Counted from the first letter of the stretch, positions 1-5,988 are shown. The stretch is DNA of 7,119 bases from Deltaproteobacteria bacterium (GCA_021414045.1 JAIOPF010000048.1:1-7119), one strand, 5' to 3'. Made by a program: numbers and translations. The notes: generated by a model not told the origin, from the sequence alone.

Positions 1-1091
1 AAGGCATTCCCCCGATGCCCCCAGCCCCGACTGGAATCCGCCCGACGCGCGAGCGACTCCAGGGCGACATCCCGCATCGCGTCGAAAATGCCGACCTTCC
101 TCGCGGCGAGCTCGGAGTCCGGCGATTTCCGCGAGGGAAATCCGCCCGTCCTTTTTAATTCCAACTGTCCCATCAACCTCAAGGCGGCGAGCGGATCGGG
201 TTCGGACTTGGGCCACAACTCGGGCAATAGATCTTGGAGAAAACCCTCGGCTTCCGCAAAACTTGGGGATTTTTTTCGATTGAGCATCCTGACCCAGGTC
301 GCAGAATCCTTCCCCGGATTCTGTGGGTCCGCCTCCCAGACCCTCTCGTGGGACTTGAGAGCCCTCGTGGCAGCGTCCAAGAGGAACTTCTCATGCAGGA
401 AGACCCTGCCGTTACTTGCATCGGAATCCTCATCCACCGCCAACACCAAGTGCAGTTCCAGCGAATCACCGCGCGCAATCAGGTAATAGCGATTTTCGGG
501 ATCGCCCGACTTGATTTTCCAGGTCGGTTGCCAACGCCGTGCCGCATCGGCCGCGCGGTGCAAGTAATCCGCCTGGCGATAGAGGGCCGCGGTGAAGGCC
601 TCGCGCGCGCCAGCCACATCCGGAAGCAGTCCGCGGGAATAGGTCTCCGCCACGCCCAGAGCGAAGGTTTGAACGAAAGGATCCGTCGCCGACCAAGCGC
701 GCTTCTGGATTTCGCGACGGTAGAGATCGAGATAATTTCGCCACTTCTCCCCCGCCCCTTCGGAGGCGCGTAATTCCCGCGTGAAGTCCTTCAGTAGACG
801 CTCGCTCGCGTCGAAGACGAAGCGATCCCGCAGATAAAGTCGCCCGTCGGCGGCGTCAAGATTGTCGTCCAAGGGATAAATCCAGGCCACTTCGCGGTCG
901 CCGTTCGGCAGCGTCTGAACCTCGGTATGCGCCTCAGGATCCTTCCCGCTCAGGCGCAAAGGTTCAGACCCGCGAAGGTCAAGCTCCACGAGCGGCGCAA
1001 AGAAATCCGTATGGTCCCGGAGTAATGCCCGAGCTTCGGGCGAAAACCGGAATGATACCGTGTTGCCCACGGTGAGCCCCCAAGCCGGCAA
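1..1091 (-). CDS. Unrecognised protein with internal duplication, 3' end off window
   Basis: I do not recognise this protein. The frame is open without a stop from about position 1166 to the window edge, giving 363 visible residues if translation starts at the TTG at 1091. The composition is that of a real soluble protein, with balanced charged and aromatic residues and no transmembrane helix. Two modules of 54 and 52 residues (about residues 48-101, nt 950-789; and 195-246, nt 509-354) match each other. Both begin SG-(K)DPE, and their last 27 residues align without gaps with 12 identities, pattern D...DA..GR..L...F..DA..R.LK. This looks like an old duplication of a beta-rich domain. No ATG lies near the N-terminus. 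TTG at 1091 and GTG at 1070 are the only near candidates, and neither has a good ribosome binding site, so the start is uncertain. The coding frame itself is well supported; the function is unknown. Confidence 0.7.
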   Translation of the reverse strand, partial: MPAWGLTVGNTVSFRFSPEARALLRDHTDFFAPLVELDLRGSEPLRLSGKDPEAHTEVQTLPNGDREVAWIYPLDDNLDAADGRLYLRDRFVFDASERLLKDFTRELRASEGAGEKWRNYLDLYRREIQKRAWSATDPFVQTFALGVAETYSRGLLPDVAGAREAFTAALYRQADYLHRAADAARRWQPTWKIKSGDPENRYYLIARGDSLELHLVLAVDEDSDASNGRVFLHEKFLLDAATRALKSHERVWEADPQNPGKDSATWVRMLNRKKSPSFAEAEGFLQDLLPELWPKSEPDPLAALRLMGQLELKRTGGFPSRKSPDSELAARKVGIFDAMRDVALESLARRADSSRGWGHRGNA

Positions 1092-1299
1092 GCGGACACA
1101 GGCCCGTCTTGCCTTGTGATCTATCGGTCGAGCCCTCGACCGATGCGAAATGCTTTCGCCGGTTTCTCAAATAAGAAAATTAGGTAGGAAGGAAATTGAG
1201 CCCCGGACATGGGACTTATCGCGGGCGTGAGGCAAAAGTTGCCGCACCTTCAATATCAAGGGATCCGAGCGGGAATAAATATGTAACTATATAAAATTA
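1092..1299. other. Intergenic region, AT-rich stretch and small hairpin
   Basis: This is the spacer between the 83-residue gene and the leftmost gene. Positions 1272-1310 are strikingly AT-rich compared with the surroundings. At 1227-1247 there is a hairpin (GTG, mismatch, GGCAA stem, 3-nt loop), but no T-run follows on either strand, so I do not call it a terminator. If the weak promoter at 1296-1325 is real, this stretch is a leader of roughly 200 nt. No RNA gene or convincing small ORF is visible. Confidence 0.4.
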
Positions 1300-1325
1300 T
1301 TAAGAAATAGACGTGAGATGATCAA
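1296..1325 (-). promoter_or_regulatory. Weak candidate sigma70 promoter for leftmost gene
   Basis: On the minus strand TTGATC (-35, 4 of 6 consensus; plus-strand 1320-1325) is followed after 18 bp by AATAAT (-10, 5 of 6; 1296-1301). It overlaps the 3' end of the 83-residue gene and would drive the leftmost gene. The AT-rich setting makes chance matches likely, so this is a tentative call. Confidence 0.3.
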
Positions 1326-1551
1326 TCTTGAAAAAAGGCAAAAACACCCAGCGACGCGGCGGCGAGAGCTTTTGGCGGCGTTCGGTGTGAAGTTCGGTCC
1401 ACTCCACAGTCAATCCCGCCTCCGACTGTTCTAGGATAGTGCCGAGGATTCGACTGACCGCCTCTTCGCGAGATTTATGCGCGCCGTCCCCCTCGGCCAC
1501 TTCGATCAGAATGGGGGTGTTGAGCTTGATTTCGACTTTGTTGCCTTTCAT
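1300..1551 (-). CDS. Small conserved-looking hypothetical protein, 83 aa
   Basis: I cannot assign this protein to a family. The ATG at 1551 is preceded by AAGGA nine bases upstream, a sound ribosome binding site. The stop is TAA at 1300. It lies 30 nt behind the dGTPase-like gene and is probably the last gene of the same transcript. The N-terminal 20 residues read as beta strands (VEIKL, ILIEVAE), then a helix follows (about 28-42, REEAVSRILGTILEQ). The C-terminus is basic then hydrophobic (PPRRWVFLPFFKIDHLTSI, residues 64-82). There is no signal peptide and no transmembrane helix. The motif-like C-terminal tail suggests selection rather than a random ORF. It could be a small accessory protein for a neighbour, but nothing in the sequence shows which. 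Confidence 0.7.
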   Translation of the reverse strand: MKGNKVEIKLNTPILIEVAEGDGAHKSREEAVSRILGTILEQSEAGLTVEWTELHTERRQKLSPPRRWVFLPFFKIDHLTSIS

Positions 1552-1581
1552 AAAACGACATCCTTTATAAAAATTCGGATC

Positions 1582-2739
1582 CTACACTCGGGCATGGGGA
1601 TCGAAAAGTTTCTCGTGTTCGTCGAGGGCGAAGCGATCGGTCATCCCGGCCACGTAATCGCAAATCGCCCGCATGGGATCGTCGCTTCCCGCACGCTCGA
1701 AAACCCAGGGAGGCAGGATTTTCGGATTGTGGGTGTAGGCGCGGAAGAGATCCCGCAGGATCCGCTCCGCCTTGTCGGCCATGCGCTCCACACGGTAGTG
1801 CCGATACAGATTTTTGAAAAGGAACTTCTTCAAGTCGGCATTTTTCACGCGCAGCGCCTCGCTGTACCCGACCAATTGCCGAGGGGCCTTGCGGACATCG
1901 TCGATATCCTTGACCCGGAGATTCTCGATGGAAGCCATGGTGTGCTCGACCAAGTCGGTGACCAGACGGTTGATGAGACGGCGTATCGTCTCATGCACCT
2001 TCAGCTTGAGGCGCGCCTCGGGCAGCTCCGCGTCGACGAGCTCGAAGAGCTCTTGCCAGACCTCCACCTCGCGCAGTTGATCCAGGGTGATCATGCCGCT
2101 GCGCAAGCCGTCGTCGAGGTCGTGGTTGTTGTAGGCGATCTCGTCGCTCAAGTTGGCGATCTGCGCCTCGAGGCTGGGCTGTCCCTCGCGGTGAAAACCT
2201 CGGCCGTCGGGCAAGTCGTAATCCGTGAAATGCTTCGAAATCCCCTCGAGCACCTCGAAACTGAGGTTGAGTCCGGGATAATTCGGATAGCGATCCTCGA
2301 GCACGGTCACGATGCGCAGCGATTGGCGGTTATGCTCGAAACCGCCCTTGTCCTTCATCAACTCGTTCATCACGTCCTGGCCCGAATGCCCGAAGGGCGG
2401 ATGGCCCAAGTCGTGGGCGAGGCAAATCCCCTCGGCCAAATCCTCGTTGAGCCGGAGCATCCGAGCGATGCTGCGGGAGATTTGCGCGACTTCCAATGAG
2501 TGCGTCAAACGGGTGCGGTAATGGTCGCCTTCGTGATTGACGAAGACCTGGGTCTTGTACTCGAGGCGCCGAAAGGCCTTGCTGTGCACGATACGGTCGC
2601 GGTCGCGCTGGAACCTCGTCCGGTAGGGATGTTCTTCCTGCGGATATTCACGGCCCATCGACCGGGAATTGAGACTGGCGTAGGGCGCGAGATTCTTTTC
2701 CTCGATGGCTTCCAATTCTTGACGCGTTTGCAGGGGCAT
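1582..2739 (-). CDS. dgt: dGTPase-like HD-domain deoxynucleotide triphosphohydrolase
   Basis: Predicted HD-superfamily dNTP triphosphohydrolase (COG0232 type), which cleaves dGTP or other dNTPs to the nucleoside and inorganic triphosphate in the cytosol. The protein has 385 residues, the size usual for the dGTPase-like branch and shorter than E. coli Dgt. The metal ligands are visible: H80 in LTHSLEV, H109-D110 in LAHDLGHPPFGH, and D199 in NLSDEIAYNNHD. The N-terminus shows the family's RTRFQRDRDRI and FRRLEYKTQVF blocks (residues 40-66). The ATG at 2739 follows GGGAGG with 6 nt between, and only 11 nt separate it from the queE stop, so it is surely co-transcribed with queE. In this family the physiological substrate and allosteric activator vary, so strict dGTP specificity is not proven. 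The gene symbol is used at family level. Confidence 0.92.
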   Translation of the reverse strand: MPLQTRQELEAIEEKNLAPYASLNSRSMGREYPQEEHPYRTRFQRDRDRIVHSKAFRRLEYKTQVFVNHEGDHYRTRLTHSLEVAQISRSIARMLRLNEDLAEGICLAHDLGHPPFGHSGQDVMNELMKDKGGFEHNRQSLRIVTVLEDRYPNYPGLNLSFEVLEGISKHFTDYDLPDGRGFHREGQPSLEAQIANLSDEIAYNNHDLDDGLRSGMITLDQLREVEVWQELFELVDAELPEARLKLKVHETIRRLINRLVTDLVEHTMASIENLRVKDIDDVRKAPRQLVGYSEALRVKNADLKKFLFKNLYRHYRVERMADKAERILRDLFRAYTHNPKILPPWVFERAGSDDPMRAICDYVAGMTDRFALDEHEKLFDPHARV

Positions 2740-2750
2740 CGTTCACCTCC

Positions 2751-3482
2751 CTAAAGTAATCCTAACATGGGATGGACCTGGGGAATCACCCGGACGTCCG
2801 CCAAGCGCTGCTTGGAAAAATCATAAAGCTCGCGAAGCCTAGCCTCCGGGATGGTCTCTCCCACTTCGCGGGCGGGCGTCACGGGCTGCAGGATAAAAGG
2901 AATCCCCGGCGCCTCCCGTTCGACAATGGCGATGGCCTCTCTCAGCTCGTCCAGGTCGGTGGGTTTTGAGACGACGACCTTCACGTAGACCTGTTTTTGA
3001 CGGGCGATCCGGAGGAATTCGGCGTGTTCGTTCCAATAGGATCTCATCCCGGTGACCGAGGGAAGCTTCATGTCCATGCTGACGATGTCGATGGAAGCGA
3101 TGACCTTGGCCAGGGCCGCGGGGAAAACGCCGCTGGTCTCGAGCAGTACCGGATCTCCCCAGGCCAAGTCCGGCAGCCAAGCCGCAAGGAAATCCGCCTG
3201 CTGCAAGGGTTCGCCGCCGGTAATGCTCAAGATTTGCCCGGAAAAAGGCTGCAACAAGCGCGTCAAAAACTCCCCATCGACGGGATTGGGATAAGATTGA
3301 AACCGCGCGCTTTGCGGCGGCGTTTCGACCCGGAAATCGGCGTGCTTTTCGAAGGAAGCGGGCGTGTCGCAAAACTTGCAGGAAAGCGCGCAGTCCTGGA
3401 AACGCAAGAAGGCCATGGGCTCGCCGAGATGGGGGCCTTCGCCTTGGAAACTGGAAAAGATTTCGATGAGGTTCGTTGGCAT
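2751..3482 (-). CDS. queE: 7-carboxy-7-deazaguanine synthase (radical SAM)
   Basis: QueE converts 6-carboxy-5,6,7,8-tetrahydropterin to 7-carboxy-7-deazaguanine (CDG), the ring-contraction step of preQ0 synthesis. The protein has 243 residues. The 4Fe-4S ligands are C31, C35 and C38 in the CX3CX2C motif CALSCKFCDT, preceded by the family block EIFSSFQGEG (7-16). The SAM-binding ITGGEP is at 87-92, ETSG at 115-118, SMDMKLPS at 135-142, and the C-terminal VHPMLG at 236-241. I chose the ATG at 3482 because the protein then begins at the conserved IEIFSSFQGEG. The frame stays open upstream to 3590, but that extension lies inside the DUF366 gene and reads as low-complexity R/A/W sequence. The gap to the DUF366 stop is 10 nt. 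No strong ribosome binding site is present, which suggests coupling to the upstream gene. Confidence 0.95.
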   Translation of the reverse strand: MPTNLIEIFSSFQGEGPHLGEPMAFLRFQDCALSCKFCDTPASFEKHADFRVETPPQSARFQSYPNPVDGEFLTRLLQPFSGQILSITGGEPLQQADFLAAWLPDLAWGDPVLLETSGVFPAALAKVIASIDIVSMDMKLPSVTGMRSYWNEHAEFLRIARQKQVYVKVVVSKPTDLDELREAIAIVEREAPGIPFILQPVTPAREVGETIPEARLRELYDFSKQRLADVRVIPQVHPMLGLL

Positions 3483-3492
3483 CGTCGTTTTT

Positions 3493-4047
3493 CTAAGGAA
3501 CCGGGCGGACCTTCCAGGTCGCCGCCAGGGCGCCTTGGTATTCCTCGCGGAATTTCTCCAAGCAGATCTTACCGAAGCCCACCGCGTCAATCCCTAATTG
3601 ACCCAAGCCTATCGCCGGCACCGGCGCCCCTTCTCCCGTGACGTTGAGGCCCAGATGGATCAAGCTGGAAACCGGAGATGCCGTGGCGATGGAGACGCTC
3701 AGTTTCTTGCCACCGATATAGAGGTCGTCTCCCTTACGAAGGACATCGGCGACCCCACCGCGACGCAATTCCTCGCCGACGGCGGCCACCATCAGGCGCT
3801 GAAAAGCCACGGCCGCCCTCAAGTCGAAGGTGAAGCTTTCCCACAAATAATGCAGCATTTGGCGGCTAAAGATGGGATCGTTACGGCGGACGTCTTCCAG
3901 ATCCACCATGGAATCGAGCTTCACCTCGCAGGGTCCGATAAAGGCGACGCAGCTGTCTCCAAGCAAACCGAAGTTCTTAAAGGCAAAATGGCTGGAAAGC
4001 TGGCTTCCGTCGTATCCCAGGGTTTTTTCGGAAAATAAGGTCTGCAT
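3493..4047 (-). CDS. DUF366 family protein in preQ0 operon
   Basis: A 184-residue protein that I match from memory to DUF366 (COG2029), a family of unknown function known mainly from archaea and scattered bacteria. Characteristic blocks are GYDGSQLSSHF (11-21), GDSCVAFIGP (30-39), MVDLED (47-52) and KGDDLYIGGKKLSVSIAT (105-122) followed by SPVSSLIHLGLNV (124-136). The GDDLY..GKKL block resembles the NDLY..GKKL signature of biotin and lipoate protein ligases. I recall the Pyrococcus homologue being classed in that fold superfamily; this is not checked here. The ATG at 4047 follows GGGAG with about 7 nt spacing. That site lies inside the last codons of queC, whose stop is 2 nt away. Translation is therefore coupled with queC, which argues for a role in 7-deazaguanine metabolism. 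The activity is unknown. Confidence 0.85.
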   Translation of the reverse strand: MQTLFSEKTLGYDGSQLSSHFAFKNFGLLGDSCVAFIGPCEVKLDSMVDLEDVRRNDPIFSRQMLHYLWESFTFDLRAAVAFQRLMVAAVGEELRRGGVADVLRKGDDLYIGGKKLSVSIATASPVSSLIHLGLNVTGEGAPVPAIGLGQLGIDAVGFGKICLEKFREEYQGALAATWKVRPVP

Positions 4048-4049
4048 GG

Positions 4050-4742
4050 TCAGCTCCCGAATCGGTCCTGAAGCTGGGGCCAGATGCCGGCGTTTTGGTA
4101 GGCGCGCATCGAGCGCAGGCAGGACTCACAATTCCCGCAGGGACGCTTCTTGCCGCGATAGCAGCTGTAGATTTCATCGAAGGGAACGTCGAGTTCCATG
4201 CCCAGCTTGACGATCTGGGTCTTGTTGAGACCCAAGGTGGGCGCGCTCACGCGGATCTTCCCCATCGTGGATAGCTCGAAGAAACGGTCGGCCCGGTCGA
4301 CGAAGTTGGCGCTGTTATCCGGAAAGGTCGCGGCCTCTTCCGCGTTGAACCCGACGATGATCTCCGAGAAACCCTCGCCCTCGGCGACGCAGGCGGCGAT
4401 GTTCAAGAACAGTCCATTTCGGTTGGGCACCCAAACGTCTTGGGCGCTCTTCTCGGTCTCGGTTCGGTCGTCGAGCTTGGCCATCTTGATTTGGGGAATG
4501 ACCTTGTCGTTCATGACGAGGGCGGTCTTGGTGACTTTCTCGAGGAAGGGCAATGGGATGACGCGGCATTCGGCCCGAAGTCGTTTCGCGATCTTCTTGG
4601 CCGCGTCCATTTCTTGCTTCGCGGCGTGCTGGCCGTAATCGAAGACGAGGGCGATCCCCACCTTCCCCTGCTTGCGGGCGGCGAAAGCGGCGACGGTGGA
4701 ATCCAAACCACCGGAGAGCAATGCGACATAGGATGTTGCCAT
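4050..4742 (-). CDS. queC: 7-cyano-7-deazaguanine (preQ0) synthase
   Basis: QueC uses ATP and ammonia to turn CDG into preQ0, through an adenylated intermediate and an amide. The protein has 230 residues, normal for the family. The PP-loop ATPase motif SGGLDS is at 10-15. VPNRNGLFLNIA is at 106-117. The C-terminal zinc site is C194, C202, C205, C208 (CX7CX2CX2C) followed by LRSMRAYQNAGI. The middle reads GFNAEEAATFPDNS (131-144) where the well-known enterobacterial and Bacillus type has a YPDCRPEF-like block, so this is a divergent branch. The ATG at 4742 lies 4 nt after the queD stop. The ribosome binding site is weak (GGA about 9 nt upstream), again suggesting translational coupling. Confidence 0.95.
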   Translation of the reverse strand: MATSYVALLSGGLDSTVAAFAARKQGKVGIALVFDYGQHAAKQEMDAAKKIAKRLRAECRVIPLPFLEKVTKTALVMNDKVIPQIKMAKLDDRTETEKSAQDVWVPNRNGLFLNIAACVAEGEGFSEIIVGFNAEEAATFPDNSANFVDRADRFFELSTMGKIRVSAPTLGLNKTQIVKLGMELDVPFDEIYSCYRGKKRPCGNCESCLRSMRAYQNAGIWPQLQDRFGS

Positions 4743-4746
4743 AGAC

Positions 4747-5115
4747 TTATTCCGAATAACTGGCGGCGCAATCGTCGGTTTCCCAAACGGTGACCTTGCG
4801 AACCCGCGCGATGGGATGCTGGATCCGCCCCTGCATCTTCTTGAAGAGCCAGAAGGCGACGACTTCCGCCGAGGGATTCCGTCCTTCGAGCTTCAAATTT
4901 TCGTTAAGGTAAGTGTAGTCGATTTCCTTCAGAAAGGCCTGAAGCTCTTTCTTGACCTCGAGGAAGTCGATCAAGACCTCGATCTTGTCCAAATCCTTGC
5001 CGTCGAGCCGGACTTCGACCTTCCAATTATGCCCATGCAGGGGCTCCCACTCGCCGTCATAGAGTTTGAGGCGATGGGCGGCGACAAAGGGTTGGGTGAT
5101 GACGACTTCGTACAT
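4747..5115 (-). CDS. queD: QueD/PTPS family protein with altered active site
   Basis: A member of the 6-pyruvoyltetrahydropterin synthase / 6-carboxytetrahydropterin synthase family (COG0720), first gene of the operon, expected to act on dihydroneopterin triphosphate. It has 122 residues, normal size. The zinc ligands are intact: H14 (VAAHRL), H27 and H29 (LHGHNW). The family block LIDFLEVKKEL is at 48-58, and the late Glu (VWET, E112) is present. Compared with E. coli QueD, two catalytic residues are missing: the Cys of CxxxHGH is W23 (sequence GEWEPLHGH, with E24 next to it), and the DHH of LDHHYLN is D66-Y67-T68. The start is ATG 5115 with a strong AGGAGG at 5129-5124, 8 nt upstream. Position and context argue for a QueD role; the residues leave room for a PTPS-III-like or other activity. 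Confidence 0.88.
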   Translation of the reverse strand: MYEVVITQPFVAAHRLKLYDGEWEPLHGHNWKVEVRLDGKDLDKIEVLIDFLEVKKELQAFLKEIDYTYLNENLKLEGRNPSAEVVAFWLFKKMQGRIQHPIARVRKVTVWETDDCAASYSE

Positions 5116-5180
5116 AGTCCCCTCCTCCTAGCTTCCCAAAGCAAGCTCGTCCAGCGGGATTCGGGAGGCTGGGAAAGCTA
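5116..5180 (-). promoter_or_regulatory. queD leader hairpin that could mask the ribosome binding site
   Basis: On the minus strand the sequence just upstream of queD contains an inverted repeat: 5180-5170 (TAGCTTTCCCA) pairs with 5138-5129 (TGGGAAGCTA), with a one-base bulge. Inside the loop, CCTCC (5168-5164) is the exact complement of the ribosome binding site GGAGG (5128-5124). The site lies just outside the stem, so the pairing would form an H-type pseudoknot hiding it. That geometry is used by preQ1 riboswitches, but I see none of their conserved residues, so I call only a candidate RNA control element. Confidence 0.35.
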
Positions 5181-5215
5181 AATACCTCAAAAAACAAAGA
5201 AATGGAACGGAGGTA

Positions 5216-5367
5216 GATCCCCTGAATTCGGGGGCTATGCTCGGAACGGGTTTTGAAGAGGCCCTCACCTTAAAGCATCCAATATCAGGGCCTCTTCAAC
5301 CTTTGTCCCGGCCGGCTTGAGGCCGGGAAAAAAGAGTGTAGAGCATAGCCCCCGAATTCAGGGGATC
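5216..5367. repeat. Nested inverted-repeat element with three-way-junction shape
   Basis: The two ends are perfect 27-bp inverted repeats, 5216-5242 and 5341-5367. Inside them lie two more perfect hairpins side by side: a 13-bp stem TTGAAGAGGCCCT at 5253-5265 pairing with 5287-5299 around a 21-nt loop, and a 7-bp stem CCCGGCC at 5307-5313 pairing with 5321-5327 around a 7-nt loop. A single strand would fold as a long stem leading into a two-armed junction. Each outer arm also contains a near-palindrome centred on GAATTC with flanking C4 and G4. No target-site duplication is evident and there is no ORF. It may be a MITE-like or REP-like mobile repeat, or a structured RNA in the que operon leader. 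The structure is certain; its nature is not. Confidence 0.85.
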
Positions 5368-5418
5368 GGGCTAGAAAACCTAAGGACCAATTAAAAAGAA
5401 GAGTAAAAGAATTCTAGA

Positions 5419-5988
5419 CTAAGCCGACTTCTGATAGTCCTTGAGCTTGCGCTCCAGTGTCGCCATCTTTTTGCGCAAGAGCCTAAGTTCGGTCTTGATC
5501 TGCGGAATGCGGCTAGGAGCCCCCCCACCCACCAAGGGAATGCGAACCTTCTCTTCGACCTTGCGCTGCAACTCGTCGACAGTCTTGTGGGCGCGATGAA
5601 GGATGTCCTTGAAGAAGGAGCCGCCGTCCTCGAATTCGTCCTTGATCTTGTCGATAACCTTCTCGGTCTGGTCCTTCACGTTGGAGACGCCGCTGCCGAT
5701 GGTCTTCTGGAAGAACTCGGCAATGGATTCGCCACCGCTTTGGATGATGTTCTTGAGCGTGGCAAGGGGGAGAAGGCTCTTTTTCTTCTTCTCTTCCTCG
5801 AAGATAATCTGCGTCAAAGTGACGGTCGTCAGATCCTCGCCGCTGCGGTTGTCGATGATCTTGACGTCCTCGCCCTGCTTCACCATCTGGCCGATCTCGT
5901 CGAGCGTGACGTAGCAGCTGTTCTGCGTGTCGTAGAGTTTACGGTTTTGGTAGCGTTTGACGATACGGGATGAGCGATCTTTTTCCAT
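5419..5988 (-). CDS. PhaR-type polyhydroxyalkanoate synthesis regulator-like protein
   Basis: The N-terminus (about residues 7-66) is a PHB/PHA accumulation regulator DNA-binding domain (PF07879 type): RIVKRYQNRKLYDTQ (8-22), YVTLDEI (26-32), IIDNRSGEDLT (44-54) and TLTQIIFEEE (57-66). In PHA producers PhaR binds DNA and polymer granules and represses phasin genes. The rest (67-189) is charged and helical, with a likely coiled coil at about 164-187 (KTELRLLRKKMATLERKLKD), as in phasin-like tails. It has 189 residues. I chose ATG 5988 because GAGGAG lies directly upstream (3 nt spacing, somewhat short) and the conserved domain begins just after. The open frame continues to 6090 without another ribosome binding site and would pass through a likely terminator. 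No PHA synthase or phasin gene is near, so the target is unknown. Confidence 0.9.
   Translation of the reverse strand: MEKDRSSRIVKRYQNRKLYDTQNSCYVTLDEIGQMVKQGEDVKIIDNRSGEDLTTVTLTQIIFEEEKKKKSLLPLATLKNIIQSGGESIAEFFQKTIGSGVSNVKDQTEKVIDKIKDEFEDGGSFFKDILHRAHKTVDELQRKVEEKVRIPLVGGGAPSRIPQIKTELRLLRKKMATLERKLKDYQKSA

Larger units (their letters stand above)
5116..5418. other. 303-bp intergenic region between phaR-like gene and queD
   Basis: No coding potential is apparent on either strand. The right part (5368-5418) is AT-rich and follows the phaR-like stop; it has no hairpin with a T-run, so no intrinsic terminator is visible there. The centre is the 152-bp inverted-repeat element at 5216-5367. The left part carries the queD leader hairpin. 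I searched the minus strand for a promoter for the que operon and found no convincing -35/-10 pair. Confidence 0.6.

Noticed and set aside
88..773. Plus-strand open frames over the left-edge gene
   Set aside because: The minus-strand frame is open across the entire region and shows an internal protein-level duplication, while the plus frames overlap each other and have no motif or ribosome binding site.
1227..1247. Terminator after the 83-residue gene
   Set aside because: The hairpin has a mismatch and no T-tract follows on either strand.
1477..2499. Long plus-strand open frame (340 codons) opposite the dGTPase-like gene
   Set aside because: It is antisense to a gene with unmistakable HD-family motifs; the translation has no recognisable domain, and GC-rich coding DNA often leaves long open antisense frames.
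3483..3590. Upstream extension of queE
   Set aside because: The extra residues lie inside the DUF366 gene and do not resemble QueE N-termini, whereas ATG 3482 begins directly before the conserved IEIFSSFQGEG.
2997..4038. Plus-strand open frames opposite queE and the DUF366 gene
   Set aside because: They are antisense shadows of genes with conserved motifs on the minus strand.
5116..5220. Classical preQ1-I riboswitch
   Set aside because: The short stem with C-rich loop and A-rich tail of that class is not present; only the general pseudoknot geometry fits, so it is kept as a candidate element only.
5216..5367. Intrinsic terminator of the PhaR-like gene
   Set aside because: None of the stems is followed by a T-run on the minus strand; the only T-run (5333-5328 on the minus strand) comes before the GC hairpin, not after a hairpin of suitable size.
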